From Amphibacillus xylanus NBRC 15112 (lineage in GTDB: Bacteria > Bacillota > Bacilli > Bacillales > Amphibacillaceae), in contig NC_018704.1 in the NCBI RefSeq assembly GCF_000307165.1, forward strand, positions 620,001-684,000: DNA of 64,000 bases, given 5' to 3'. Shown here in pieces: positions 18,112 through 25,842 of the stretch. Below the pieces are notes generated by a model. It had not been told where the DNA came from. It searched no databases and saw only the letters and a list, made by a program, of their open reading frames with translations. The translations under genes were made by a program, and so were the position numbers. How positions within the stretch are numbered: position 1 is the stretch's first letter; the number at the start of each line of letters is the position of its first letter.

Positions 18112-19013
18112 TTATTTACCACCTCCATAAACATATCCTCCAATGTAGCACGAGACACAGTAAAGTTAGTCATCTGCCAGCCGGAATCTAAGGTTTTTGA
18201 TAAAATTTGCTCTCTTGCTAAATCAACATTGTTAACAATGCAATTTAATTGATCACGATTTTGGCTGATTTCTACAATACTAGAAAGCTGATTTAATTGT
18301 TCAATCATTTGATCATCTACTTCTTTAAAGCTTAACTCTATTTTCTGCTTTTGATATTTTTCCCGAAGCTCTGCAAGACTACCTTGCTCCACTAGCTGAC
18401 CTTGATGAATTAACAGTAATCCATCGCTGATCTCCTCAGCATCATTTAAAATATGGGTTGAAAACAAGATCGTCGTATCTTGCTTTAATTCTTGTAACAA
18501 CGTTAAAACTTCGCGGCGACCTATCGGATCTAGTGCAGAAACTGGCTCATCTAACATGATCATTGAAGGCTTATGGATTAAAGCTTGTGCAATACCAAGC
18601 CTTTGTCTCATTCCGCCTGAATATTTACCAATGCGCTTATTTTTTGCATCACTAATACCAACTTGCTCAAGTAAGTGATCTGCGCGATTTTCTGCTTCTA
18701 GCTTAGTTAAATTAGCTAAACGACCAACATAGACTAAAAATTCTTTCCCCGTCATCCAGCCATAAAAAGCAGGGTGCTGAGGTAAGTAACCGATTTTCGA
18801 GCGAATGTCGACACCATTTTGAGAACCGTCAAATTTTATCTCGCCAGATGTCGGTGTTAGTAAACCAGCTAACATTCTTAGTGTAGTAGTTTTACCAGCA
18901 CCGTTCGCTCCTAATAATGCGATACATTGTCCAGATTTTAATTGAAATGAGACGTTATTTACCGCAACTTGTTGGTTAAATTTCTTAGTTAAATTTTCTA
19001 TTAATAATTCCAT
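18108..19013 (-). CDS. ABC exporter ATPase (YxlF-like)
   Basis: A 301-residue ATP-binding subunit. Walker A GANGAGKTT, Q-loop YLPQHPAFYGWMTG, signature YSGGMRQRLGIAQAL, Walker B MIMLDEPVSALD and the H-loop STH are all intact. The extra C-terminal domain of about 85 residues is typical of drug and bacteriocin-immunity exporters (CcmA class). It abuts the upstream small membrane protein gene (19014) and overlaps the permease gene. Confidence 0.93.
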   Translation of the reverse strand: MELLIENLTKKFNQQVAVNNVSFQLKSGQCIALLGANGAGKTTTLRMLAGLLTPTSGEIKFDGSQNGVDIRSKIGYLPQHPAFYGWMTGKEFLVYVGRLANLTKLEAENRADHLLEQVGISDAKNKRIGKYSGGMRQRLGIAQALIHKPSMIMLDEPVSALDPIGRREVLTLLQELKQDTTILFSTHILNDAEEISDGLLLIHQGQLVEQGSLAELREKYQKQKIELSFKEVDDQMIEQLNQLSSIVEISQNRDQLNCIVNNVDLAREQILSKTLDSGWQMTNFTVSRATLEDMFMEVVNK

Positions 19014-19211
19014 TTAGTCTGTTCTCCTTCCAATTAAAAAGAATAAGATCGGTCCAATGATATTGGCAAAAAGTATAACGAGTAGCCATACCCATTTTGG
19101 CCCTTTTGTTTCATCTGTTTTAAACCAAGCAACTATTGCAACAACGAGTAAAATAAATTGTAAAACTAATAATGGCCATAACAGTTGAAGCAATTGAATG
19201 ACGTCTGTCAT
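19014..19211 (-). CDS. Small two-helix membrane protein, PLDc_N type (YxlE-like)
   Basis: A 65-residue protein with two hydrophobic helices separated by a charged KTDETKGPKWVW segment and ending FFLIGRRTD, the pattern of the PLDc_N (phospholipase D nuclease N-terminal) family that includes YxlE. In the B. subtilis sigY operon YxlE acts as a negative regulator next to an ABC exporter. ATG 19211 is preferred over 19214 for spacing to GGGGGTGA. Confidence 0.8.
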   Translation of the reverse strand: MTDVIQLLQLLWPLLVLQFILLVVAIVAWFKTDETKGPKWVWLLVILFANIIGPILFFLIGRRTD

Positions 19212-19227
19212 CATTTCACCCCCAAAT

Positions 19228-19860
19228 TTATTTTAGCTTTCGGTAAAGATAAAAAGAATAAATTGTCGGAATAAGTGAACCAACAATAACACTGATTAAT
19301 GTAACAGGTAGAACATACTGATCAGAAAGAAACGGTGTTATCATCAAAATTAAACCTAAAATAATAAAGATTTTTCCACCAAGTCGGTGTGTTTTACGCC
19401 AAACCGTTTCATTATCTAAAGTCCACGGCGTACGAATCCCTATAAACCAATTTGGTTTAATTGTTTGCATGTAATTACCGAAAATCATTAATAATAGACC
19501 AATCAAAAATGGAATAAAGAAATTTATCTCTAGTGGATAACCTAAACTTTTGAACAACACAACTACATTAATGATTAAAAATAAGCCTAAAATAGCGTAA
19601 ACCATGATTTCATATGAACGCGAAAACTGTTTATAGTTATTCTTTTTCGGATCGATTTTAGGGCTGAACATTAATAAGAGGTAAAGAAGAATGTACATGC
19701 CATTATTGACAAGTAAAGCTACAAATTTAGAAGCGGTCCAGTTGACTGAACCATCAGCTCCCCATTGCATCGGGACTTGTTCTGGTAGCTGACGGTAGAA
19801 AATCAACCATAAACTAATTGAAAAAATGATCATAATTAGTGGAATAATACGTTTATTCAT
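19228..19860 (-). CDS. SdpI-family membrane protein (DUF1648 plus SdpI domain)
   Basis: A 210-residue protein with about six helices. The N-terminal DUF1648 motif (LPEQVPMQWGADGSVNW) and the C-terminal SdpI motif (GIRTPWTLDNETVWRKTHRLGGKIFIILG) are both clear. In B. subtilis SdpI is the immunity protein against the SdpC cannibalism toxin and also senses it by sequestering SdpR. Its ATG overlaps the stop of the upstream ArsR-type gene (ATGA), so the pair is translationally coupled. No sdpC-like toxin gene is seen in this window. Confidence 0.9.
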   Translation of the reverse strand: MNKRIIPLIMIIFSISLWLIFYRQLPEQVPMQWGADGSVNWTASKFVALLVNNGMYILLYLLLMFSPKIDPKKNNYKQFSRSYEIMVYAILGLFLIINVVVLFKSLGYPLEINFFIPFLIGLLLMIFGNYMQTIKPNWFIGIRTPWTLDNETVWRKTHRLGGKIFIILGLILMITPFLSDQYVLPVTLISVIVGSLIPTIYSFYLYRKLK

Positions 19861-20129
19861 ACTTTGGAGTCTCCTTTATCAAGAAATTCAAGTGTCCAAC
19901 TGACAAGCTCTTGGAAAACAGTTGTATTTAAAGTGTAGTAAATAAATTGCCCCTTCTTGTTATCATATACAAGTTCTGCCTGTTTTAAAATATTGAGGTG
20001 CTGTGAAATACTCGGTTTTGACATATCAAAATGACTAGATATTTCACCGGCAGTTAAGTCTCCGTCCTTTAATAACGTCAATATTTGTCTACGGGTAGGG
20101 TCAGCAAGAGCTTTAAAAACATCTTTCAT
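19857..20129 (-). CDS. ArsR-family repressor (SdpR-like)
   Basis: A 90-residue winged-helix repressor: ALADPTRRQILTLLKDGDLTAGEISSHFDMSKPSISQHLNILKQAELV, with recognition helix SKPSISQHLNIL. It lacks the ELCVCD metal site of true ArsR proteins, in line with SdpR-type autorepressors. It is the first gene of a five-gene operon. A perfect palindrome overlapping its promoter (20149-20168) is the obvious self-operator. RBS GGGTGAT. In B. subtilis, SdpI holds SdpR at the membrane when toxin is present; the same logic is inferred here. Confidence 0.9.
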   Translation of the reverse strand: MKDVFKALADPTRRQILTLLKDGDLTAGEISSHFDMSKPSISQHLNILKQAELVYDNKKGQFIYYTLNTTVFQELVSWTLEFLDKGDSKV

Positions 20130-20148
20130 AAGATTATCACCCTTAACT

Positions 20149-20168
20149 ATTTAAGTAATTACTTAAAT
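20149..20168. promoter_or_regulatory. Perfect 20-bp palindromic operator of the SdpR-like repressor
   Basis: ATTTAAGTAATTACTTAAAT reads the same on both strands. It overlaps the last bases of the -10 element and the expected transcription start, and lies 20 bp before the repressor start codon, a classical autorepression position. Confidence 0.85.
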
Positions 20169-20195
20169 GCTAAAATAACCTCGCCATTTTGTCAA
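20167..20195 (-). promoter_or_regulatory. Promoter of the SdpR-SdpI-YxlEFG-like operon
   Basis: On the minus strand, TTGACA (20195-20190) and TAGCAT (20172-20167) are separated by 17 bp. The -35 box follows directly on the T-run of the preceding ABC-F terminator. Confidence 0.85.
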
Positions 20196-20231
20196 GAAAA
20201 AACGGTAATTGAAGATAAATTCAATCACCGT
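20196..20231 (-). terminator. Terminator of the ABC-F gene
   Basis: Minus-strand stem ACGGTGATTGAA / TTCAATTACCGT followed by six T. Its T-run touches the -35 box of the next operon. Confidence 0.8.
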
Positions 20232-20238
20232 CAAAATA

Positions 20239-21804
20239 CTATTGATTCGTTAATTCTTGCTTCTTTTTCAGTAATAATTGAAACTCCTGTTCAAGCTCAT
20301 CGCTTGGCTCAAGACTAAGTTTACTTAACACTTCTGAGATTCGAGTTTCTATAATCATTAATTTTTGCTTTAAATCATCTACATCATCTACTGGATTAAG
20401 GTAAGATTCATATGTCCCGGGAAATAATTCAAGCCTCTGTTCTTCAATAACAATGATTTTCGTTGCGAGTCGTTCAATAAGTCGCTGGTCGTGAGATACA
20501 AACAAAACAGTACTTGGGTATGAGATTAGCAATGACTCTAAAGCTTCAATCGCTTCAATGTCTAAAAAATTTGTTGGTTCATCTAAAATCAGCATATTCG
20601 CATCACTTACAATTAACTTTGCTAACGCGACTTTTACTCGCTCACCACCACTTAATGCTCGAATTGGTTTATTAACATCGTGTTGGTTGAAATTTAGTCG
20701 AGCTAAGCAAGTTCGAATGATTGTTTCTGATTGGATAGATGATTCTCTTACATATTCGATAATCGATTGATTAAGTTTAAGTTGTTTTAGCTTCTGATCA
20801 AAATAGCCAATTTTCACAGCTGAAGATAGTTGTACGCCATCAACACGATTGATAATTTTTTTAATGAGTGTTGATTTACCAACGCCGTTATTGCCGATAA
20901 CCGCGACTTTATCATTGCCATTGATTTGAAAACTAGTAGGTTTCCATAATGTTCGCTTGCCAATTTCCGCAGGTAAACTTTCAATTCTTAAAATCGTCCT
21001 GCCATATAATTTTTCTGCTTCAGGATGTTCCATTTTAATTGGCGCTTCTTGATAAACCTTTTCTACTCGTTCTAATTTTTCTAGTCTTGTTTCAATTGCT
21101 TTTTTAGACTGGTGAAGTTTCTTTTGTTTTTTTGCAAAGTATGGTTTAGCACCAGTTATCTTAGCTTCAGATGAACTAAGTTGTTTAGGTTTTTTTGTTG
21201 CTCGTTGTGCTTTTTGCTCTTTTTTGGCAACAGCACGTTCTAGCTGTCTTTTCTTTTGTAAATATTGCTCATATTCCTCTTCTTGCTTTACAATTTTTAA
21301 CTGCTTTTGGTTGCGATAATCACTGTAGTTACCATGATATACATGGATTTTCTGTTGCTCTATTTCCCATATTTGTTCACATAGTTGATCTAAAACATAA
21401 CGATCATGTGAGACAATGACGATTGCACCATTCCAGTGATGAAGTTGATTTAATAAGTGTTGAATATTGTCTTGATCCAAATTTGTAGTTGGTTCATCAG
21501 CTAAAAGTAAATCTGTTTCTTTAGCTAATGCTTGATTGATATAGCGCTGGGTCACTTCGCCGCCACTTTCAGTTGTATCGGTCACTTTCAATTGAGGAAG
21601 TAACTCTACTGAACCATAACGTTTAATATGGCCTTGATTAATTTCCTGCTTACCAGCAATTAGATTTAATAACGTTGACTTTCCGGATCCGTTTTTACCA
21701 ACAAGTCCAATTCGTGCTTTCTTTTCGATAATTAGTTGTTCAACTTCAAATAGTAAATCACCATTGATATATTGCTTAATTTGATTTAATTCTGTTATAA
21801 CCAA
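20239..21804 (-). CDS. Antibiotic-resistance-type ABC-F ribosomal protection protein (Vga/Msr/VmlR class)
   Basis: A 521-residue protein with two ABC domains and no membrane segments. Walker A1 GKNGSGKST is followed very closely by an ESGGEVTQRYI signature and Walker B LLLADEPTTNLD; this shortened first domain is typical of Vga/Msr-type proteins. Domain 2 has GNNGVGKST, LSGGERVKVALAKL and LILDEPTNFLD. Between them lies a long basic coiled linker (about residues 180-255), the part that reaches into the ribosome and displaces drugs. TTG start with AGGTGA 6 nt upstream. Its 5' leader carries an uORF and a mutually exclusive hairpin set, strong evidence of drug-induced expression. Spectrum (macrolide, lincosamide, streptogramin A, pleuromutilin) cannot be read. 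Confidence 0.9.
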   Translation of the reverse strand: MVITELNQIKQYINGDLLFEVEQLIIEKKARIGLVGKNGSGKSTLLNLIAGKQEINQGHIKRYGSVELLPQLKVTDTTESGGEVTQRYINQALAKETDLLLADEPTTNLDQDNIQHLLNQLHHWNGAIVIVSHDRYVLDQLCEQIWEIEQQKIHVYHGNYSDYRNQKQLKIVKQEEEYEQYLQKKRQLERAVAKKEQKAQRATKKPKQLSSSEAKITGAKPYFAKKQKKLHQSKKAIETRLEKLERVEKVYQEAPIKMEHPEAEKLYGRTILRIESLPAEIGKRTLWKPTSFQINGNDKVAVIGNNGVGKSTLIKKIINRVDGVQLSSAVKIGYFDQKLKQLKLNQSIIEYVRESSIQSETIIRTCLARLNFNQHDVNKPIRALSGGERVKVALAKLIVSDANMLILDEPTNFLDIEAIEALESLLISYPSTVLFVSHDQRLIERLATKIIVIEEQRLELFPGTYESYLNPVDDVDDLKQKLMIIETRISEVLSKLSLEPSDELEQEFQLLLKKKQELTNQ

Positions 21805-21830
21805 TTCATTTCACCTCATTAAAGGAGACA

Positions 21831-21874
21831 AAAAAACCCCCTATTTTTATTTAAGTAAAAATGAAAATAGGAGG
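21831..21874 (-). terminator. Attenuator terminator in the ABC-F leader
   Basis: Minus-strand stem CCTATTTT...(loop)...AAAAATAGGGGG followed by seven T, located between the uORF and the ABC-F start. Its 5' arm (+ strand 21864-21871) can alternatively pair with the upstream arm at 21923-21932. Confidence 0.85.
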
Positions 21875-21922
21875 CACCGATTGCTTAAATGAAATGAGAG
21901 TTAAATTCAAATAACCGATTAC

Positions 21923-22021
21923 ATCCTATTTTCGCTAAACTAAATCAAAGCACACTTAATAAACTCACTTAGGAGTTGGTTAATGCGACTTAGATGTAGT
22001 TAGACTGTGAAAAAATAGGAT
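21923..22021 (-). promoter_or_regulatory. Attenuator arms 1 and 2 in the ABC-F leader
   Basis: In the transcript, arm 1 ATCCTATTTT (22021-22012, inside the uORF at codons 12-16) is perfectly complementary to arm 2 AAAATAGGAT (21932-21923). Arm 2 can instead pair with CCTATTTT of the terminator 5' arm. A ribosome stalled over arm 1 would free arm 2 to act as antiterminator. Confidence 0.8.
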
Positions 22022-22057
22022 TATAACTTCATCGGCTAATAATTCACCCTTTCTCAT
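21980..22057 (-). CDS. Leader peptide (uORF) of the ABC-F attenuator, 25 codons
   Basis: ATG 22057 behind TGGAG encodes a 25-residue peptide starting MRKGELLADEV, then IILFFHSLTTSKSH and a TAA stop. It lies about 10 nt from the expected transcription start and contains attenuator arm 1. A translated leader whose stalling controls a terminator is the known scheme for ermK and several ARE ABC-F genes. The exact drug-sensing codon is not evident. Confidence 0.75.
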   Translation of the reverse strand: MRKGELLADEVIILFFHSLTTSKSH

Positions 22058-22072
22058 ACTTGTATCTCCAGT

Positions 22073-22099
22073 TTAATAAAAGATTACGATAAATGTCAA
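22073..22099 (-). promoter_or_regulatory. Promoter of the ABC-F leader
   Basis: TTGACA at 22099-22094 on the minus strand. The -10 is less clear: TATTAA (22078-22073) with 15-bp spacing or TTAAAC with 17 bp. Confidence 0.55.
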
Positions 22100-22125
22100 C
22101 TCTAGTATGATAGCAAGAAAAGGGC

Positions 22126-22154
22126 TTGAGATTTAAATCATAATCAGCTATAAT
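22126..22154 (+). promoter_or_regulatory. Promoter of tRNA-Ala
   Basis: TTGAGA (22126-22131), 17 bp, TATAAT (22149-22154). The tRNA begins 17 bp after the -10. Confidence 0.8.
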
Positions 22155-22171
22155 AATTTAGGATTCATTTA

Positions 22172-22244
<73 letters not shown>

Positions 22245-22256
22245 TATAAAACAAAC

Positions 22257-22292
22257 AAAACACTGATCAAAACAGCGGTTAGTGTTGTTTTT
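22257..22292 (+). terminator. Terminator after tRNA-Ala
   Basis: AACACT and AGTGTT with GTTTTT after it; a 6-bp stem with a 16-nt loop that can form an inner pairing. Weak but well placed. Confidence 0.55.
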
Positions 22293-22301
22293 ATGAACTA
22301 T

Positions 22302-22319
22302 TTGTGAAATGTTTCACAA
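22302..22319. promoter_or_regulatory. Rex operator upstream of the short-chain dehydrogenase
   Basis: TTGTGAAATGTTTCACAA matches the Rex (NADH/NAD+ sensor) consensus TTGTGAA-N4-TTCACAA at every defined position. The inverted symmetry extends two more bases on each side. It ends 5 bp before the -35 box of the gene at 22397. Confidence 0.85.
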
Positions 22320-22324
22320 ATAGA

Positions 22325-22353
22325 TTGTTATTTTTATAGATTAGAAATATAAT
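22325..22353 (+). promoter_or_regulatory. Promoter of the short-chain dehydrogenase gene
   Basis: TTGTTA (22325-22330), 17 bp, TATAAT (22348-22353). The start codon is 43 bp downstream. Confidence 0.8.
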
Positions 22354-22396
22354 GAACTAGAAATTATAAAAATATTAATCTAAAGGACGTGTTCAC

Positions 22397-23161
22397 ATGA
22401 AGTTATCAGGTAAAACGGTCATTGTAACAGGTGCAGCTGCTGGTATGGGTGAAGCGATTGCTAAGAAGTTTGCCGCTGAAGGTGCAAAGGTTGTTGCTAC
22501 AGATATCAATAAAGAATTACTTGATCCAGTGGTACAGTCGATCACTGAAGCTGGTGGTGAAGCTGTCGGATTAGTAAGTAATATCGGTAACCAAGAAGAT
22601 ATTGATCAAATGGTTCATGAAGCAATTGAACGTTACGGATCACTTGATGTTTTAGTGAATAACGCTGGAATTATGGATAATTTTGTTCCTGTTGGTGATT
22701 TAACAGATGAGCTATGGGATCGAATTATTCAAATAAATTTAACTGGGCCATTTAAAGCGGCACGTGCAGCCATTAAAGTGATGGAGAAGCAAGAAAACGG
22801 TGGTGTAATCATCAATAACGCATCAATTGGTGGCTTATTCGGAGTTCGTGGTGGTGGAGCTTATGTATCATCTAAGCATGGCTTACTAGGATTAACTAAA
22901 AATATCGCTGCAACATATGGTATTCACGGCAAGATCCGTGCTAATGCAATTGCACCAGGTGGAGTAGCAACAAACATTCAATCAACAATTACAGAACCGC
23001 ATGAGTTAGGAAGTAAAGCAATTGGATCAATTGGCGGAGGTACAGCACCGATTGGTCAACCAGAAGAGATTGCTGAAGTTGCGCTATTCCTGGCATCTGA
23101 CGCTTCAAGCTTTGTTAACGGCGCTATTATTACAGCTGATGGTGGCTGGACTGCGGGTTAA
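22397..23161 (+). CDS. NAD(P)-dependent short-chain dehydrogenase/reductase
   Basis: A 254-residue classical SDR. The dinucleotide motif TGAAAGMG is at residues 11-18, Asp36 after the second strand suggests NAD(H) preference, NNAG is at 88-91, and the catalytic residues are Ser143, Tyr156 and Lys160 (YVSSK). The C-terminus ITADGGWTAG is typical. The substrate cannot be told; FabG-like, glucose dehydrogenase-like and butanediol/diacetyl reductase-like members share these motifs. A Rex box before the promoter links it to the NADH/NAD+ ratio, favouring a fermentative, NADH-consuming reductase (inference). Monocistronic. Confidence 0.9.
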   Translation: MKLSGKTVIVTGAAAGMGEAIAKKFAAEGAKVVATDINKELLDPVVQSITEAGGEAVGLVSNIGNQEDIDQMVHEAIERYGSLDVLVNNAGIMDNFVPVGDLTDELWDRIIQINLTGPFKAARAAIKVMEKQENGGVIINNASIGGLFGVRGGGAYVSSKHGLLGLTKNIAATYGIHGKIRANAIAPGGVATNIQSTITEPHELGSKAIGSIGGGTAPIGQPEEIAEVALFLASDASSFVNGAIITADGGWTAG

Positions 23162-23190
23162 ATCGATAAAATCTAATAGGTTTAAATTAG

Positions 23191-23235
23191 GCTTAATTCA
23201 TAACTAAGAGATTAGTTGTGAATTAAGTCTTTTAC
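23191..23235 (+). terminator. Terminator after the dehydrogenase gene
   Basis: CTTAATTCATAACTAA and TTAGTTGTGAATTAAG form a 16-bp stem with one G-T pair and a GAGA loop, followed by TCTTTT. Confidence 0.85.
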
Positions 23236-23301
23236 TTTTAAATATGTAATATTTTGTATGAAAAATTAGATAATTTTATAAAATGTGACAAAAGTACATA
23301 T

Positions 23302-23327
23302 TAAAATTAATTAATTATGTCCGATAA
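23302..23327 (+). promoter_or_regulatory. Candidate SigD promoter of the chemoreceptor gene
   Basis: TAAA-N14-TCCGATAA resembles the SigD consensus TAAA-N15-GCCGATAT (6 of 8 in the -10). It lies about 157 bp upstream of the TTG start. The rest of 23236-23483 is AT-rich with nothing else recognised. Confidence 0.45.
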
Positions 23328-23483
23328 ATAATACATAGTCTAAACGCCTTAAGTTGATAGATAAAATAGGAAAAATGTCTTGTCTTAAGTTGTTTTTAAG
23401 TATACTATAAAAGTATAATGTTCATTCGACAAAAAGTTTTAAAATATTATGAAAGCGTTTTTTAAAAAAGGGAGGCCATCAAG

Positions 23484-25337
23484 TTGTTTAAAAGATTTAA
23501 CTTCAGCAAGCTTAACATTTCCTCACCAATTCCATCAATCAAGAAGGCTTTTAAAAAATTAAAACTGCCGAAAAGACATCACAAAACGACGAAGCCTGAA
23601 AAAGTCATTAAGGCTAAACGTCCAAAGAAATATGGCAAAATTGGTATACATAATTTAAGAATTGGCTGGAAATACGGTTTTGTACTTATTATTATTTTTA
23701 TTCTACTAGTTGTGACTACCGGACTTGTTTCATTTTCAATTAATGACGCCCAAAAAGATTTGGATGTCGTCCTTGAAGAAGCGGATCTTTCTGTTTTAAC
23801 AATTGAATTAAGTGATTTAATAAATTCAAAAGGTCTATCAGCAATGGCTTATGCACAATATGGCGGAACAAGTTATTTTGATGCATTCGAAGCTAAAAAT
23901 GTTGAAATTAATGAATTGATAAGTGATTTAAATGAAAAATTTTCTGGCGAGAAGCACCAGTCGCTTTACAATGAGGTACTTAGAATTAATGACGAATTAA
24001 ATACACTATTTTATGATGAAATTGTAGATGCAGTTGGTTCTGATATCGAAGTTATGCGTTTATATAGTAGTAATCGATATAACAATTTGACTACAACCGC
24101 TGGACTTTATTTAGAATCACTTCGGGATTTAGTAACAGAAGATCGAAACTTAGCTGCTGAACATGCTGAAGGTAGCCAGAACTATGCATTACAGATATTA
24201 ATTGCAAGTATGGTTGTATCGATAATTATTGCATTTATCCTTGTTATCTTTATTAGTCGCCATGTGACGCAACACTTAAATCGAGTTGTATTAATGAGCG
24301 AAAAAATTGCATCTGGTGATTTAACTGAAACAGACCACCATTATCGAGGCAGAGATGAGATTGCTCAATTGTCTACATCAATGGAGAAAATGCGTTTACA
24401 GCTTACAAATATGATTGATTCTATTAAACAGACTTCATTATTAGTAAGTTCTCAAAGTGAGCAGTTAAATCAATCGGCAGATGATGTTAAATCAGGTACA
24501 CAGCAAATTGCTGCTACAATGGAAGAATTGGCATCAGGAACAGAAACGCAAGCAAACTTCGCAGGTGATTTAGCTGAAACAATGACAATCTTCGCTGAAA
24601 AGATTAAGTCAATTAATGCTAGCAGTGAATCGATTAATGAATCATCTAATGACGTGCTGAAAGAAACTGAGCTTGGTAATGAATATATGAATAAATCGAT
24701 TAATCAAATGGATAATATCGATCAAATTGTTAAAGATGCAGTTGAAAAAGTTGCAGGTTTGGATAAACAAACACAAGAAATCTCTAAACTTGTTGGCGTT
24801 GTGAAAGAAATTGCAGATCAGACAAACCTCTTAGCTCTAAACGCCGCAATCGAGGCAGCAAGAGCAGGTGAACATGGTCGAGGATTTGCAGTAGTTGCTG
24901 ATGAAGTAAGAAAGTTAGCTGAACAAGTTGCTAATTCTGTTGTCAGCATCGCCAAAATTGTTAATGAAATTCAAACTGAATCTAGGAATGTTACTGATGC
25001 ATTAGAAAAAGGCTACGATGAAGTTGAACAAGGAACAAAAGATATTGAAGAAACAGGAGTTCGTTTCAAGGCAATTGAAGATGCTATTGCGGTTATGACA
25101 TCTAATGTTCAAACAGTTATTTCAGGATTAGTAGAATTGAACAATGATTCTGCTAAAGTAAATGAAGCTGTTCAAGAAATCGCATCGATTTCAGAAGAGT
25201 CTGCTGCAGGTGTTGAAGAAACATCAGCTTCAGCTGAAGAGGCCTCAAGTGCAATGGAAGGCGTCTCAAATGGAGCGAGCACATTACTAGAATCTGCAAG
25301 AGAATTAAATGAATTAGTTCAACAATTTAAGATGTAA
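23484..25337 (+). CDS. Methyl-accepting chemotaxis protein
   Basis: A 617-residue transmembrane chemoreceptor. A strongly basic N-terminal stretch (residues 1-55) precedes TM1 (about 64-86); an extracellular four-helix bundle sensor of roughly 145 residues follows, then TM2 (about 232-256), a HAMP domain and the long signalling helix pair. The hairpin tip that contacts CheA/CheW reads [40 protein letters not shown] start with GGAGG 8 nt upstream. Ligand unknown. The unusually long basic cytoplasmic N-tail is odd for this family. Confidence 0.95.
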   Translation: MFKRFNFSKLNISSPIPSIKKAFKKLKLPKRHHKTTKPEKVIKAKRPKKYGKIGIHNLRIGWKYGFVLIIIFILLVVTTGLVSFSINDAQKDLDVVLEEADLSVLTIELSDLINSKGLSAMAYAQYGGTSYFDAFEAKNVEINELISDLNEKFSGEKHQSLYNEVLRINDELNTLFYDEIVDAVGSDIEVMRLYSSNRYNNLTTTAGLYLESLRDLVTEDRNLAAEHAEGSQNYALQILIASMVVSIIIAFILVIFISRHVTQHLNRVVLMSEKIASGDLTETDHHYRGRDEIAQLSTSMEKMRLQLTNMIDSIKQTSLLVSSQSEQLNQSADDVKSGTQQIAATMEELASGTETQANFAGDLAETMTIFAEKIKSINASSESINESSNDVLKETELGNEYMNKSINQMDNIDQIVKDAVEKVAGLDKQTQEISKLVGVVKEIADQTNLLALNAAIEAARAGEHGRGFAVVADEVRKLAEQVANSVVSIAKIVNEIQTESRNVTDALEKGYDEVEQGTKDIEETGVRFKAIEDAIAVMTSNVQTVISGLVELNNDSAKVNEAVQEIASISEESAAGVEETSASAEEASSAMEGVSNGASTLLESARELNELVQQFKM

Positions 25338-25342
25338 GCTAA

Positions 25343-25385
25343 AAAGCGTTTGCCAATTGAATCAAAAGGCAGACGCTTTTTTTTT
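25343..25385 (+). terminator. Terminator after the chemoreceptor gene
   Basis: AAAAGCGT(TTGCC) pairs with (GGCAG)ACGCTTTT, followed by a long T-run. It also faces the convergent gene at 25401. Confidence 0.85.
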
Positions 25386-25400
25386 GAAAAAATATTTAAA

Positions 25401-25649
25401 TTAAGCTTGAAGCTGTGATAATTCCTCTTCAATAGCTTGACGAATTCGAGTTAAACATTCATCAACATCTCTACCACGCACTCTTTTACCATTTACTAAA
25501 GCAAAAGGATTGAATCTGCATAAACCGCATAGAGATAGGCATTGATTGACGATAACGGAAACTTCCGGATATTCCTCTTCTAATAATCGTTCAGCATCAA
25601 CTGTTATTAAGACATTACTTTCGCAGATTTCTACGATGACAATCCCCAT
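25401..25649 (-). CDS. Small Cys-rich protein, DUF1450/YuzB-like
   Basis: An 82-residue protein with Cys9 in EICESN and a CX3CX2C cluster (Cys37, Cys41, Cys44: QCLSLCGLCRFNPFALVNGK), the hallmark of the DUF1450 (YuzB) family. A metal or thioredoxin-like [2Fe-2S] fold is possible for such a pattern, but function is unproven. RBS AAAGGGT. Convergent with the chemoreceptor and divergent from the regulator gene at 25843, whose product also has a Cys cluster. Confidence 0.8.
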   Translation of the reverse strand: MGIVIVEICESNVLITVDAERLLEEEYPEVSVIVNQCLSLCGLCRFNPFALVNGKRVRGRDVDECLTRIRQAIEEELSQLQA

Positions 25650-25842
25650 ATTAATCTACCCTTTCAGGAAAAACTTATCTTATTAGAATATCATTGTAGT
25701 GGATACAATGATGTTTGTCATTTAATATACACCAATTGTGACATTTTAGACGTAGGAGATTAATAAGTAATAAATGTTCACACTTTGTTATTTACTTCAC
25801 AAATATTTTAAGCTATGATTAAATAAAGGGTGGGTGTTTTGG

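Noticed and set aside
22257-22321. The TTTGTGAAATGTTTCACAAA palindrome as a terminator of tRNA-Ala
   Set aside because: No T-run follows; it matches the Rex operator exactly and sits beside a promoter.
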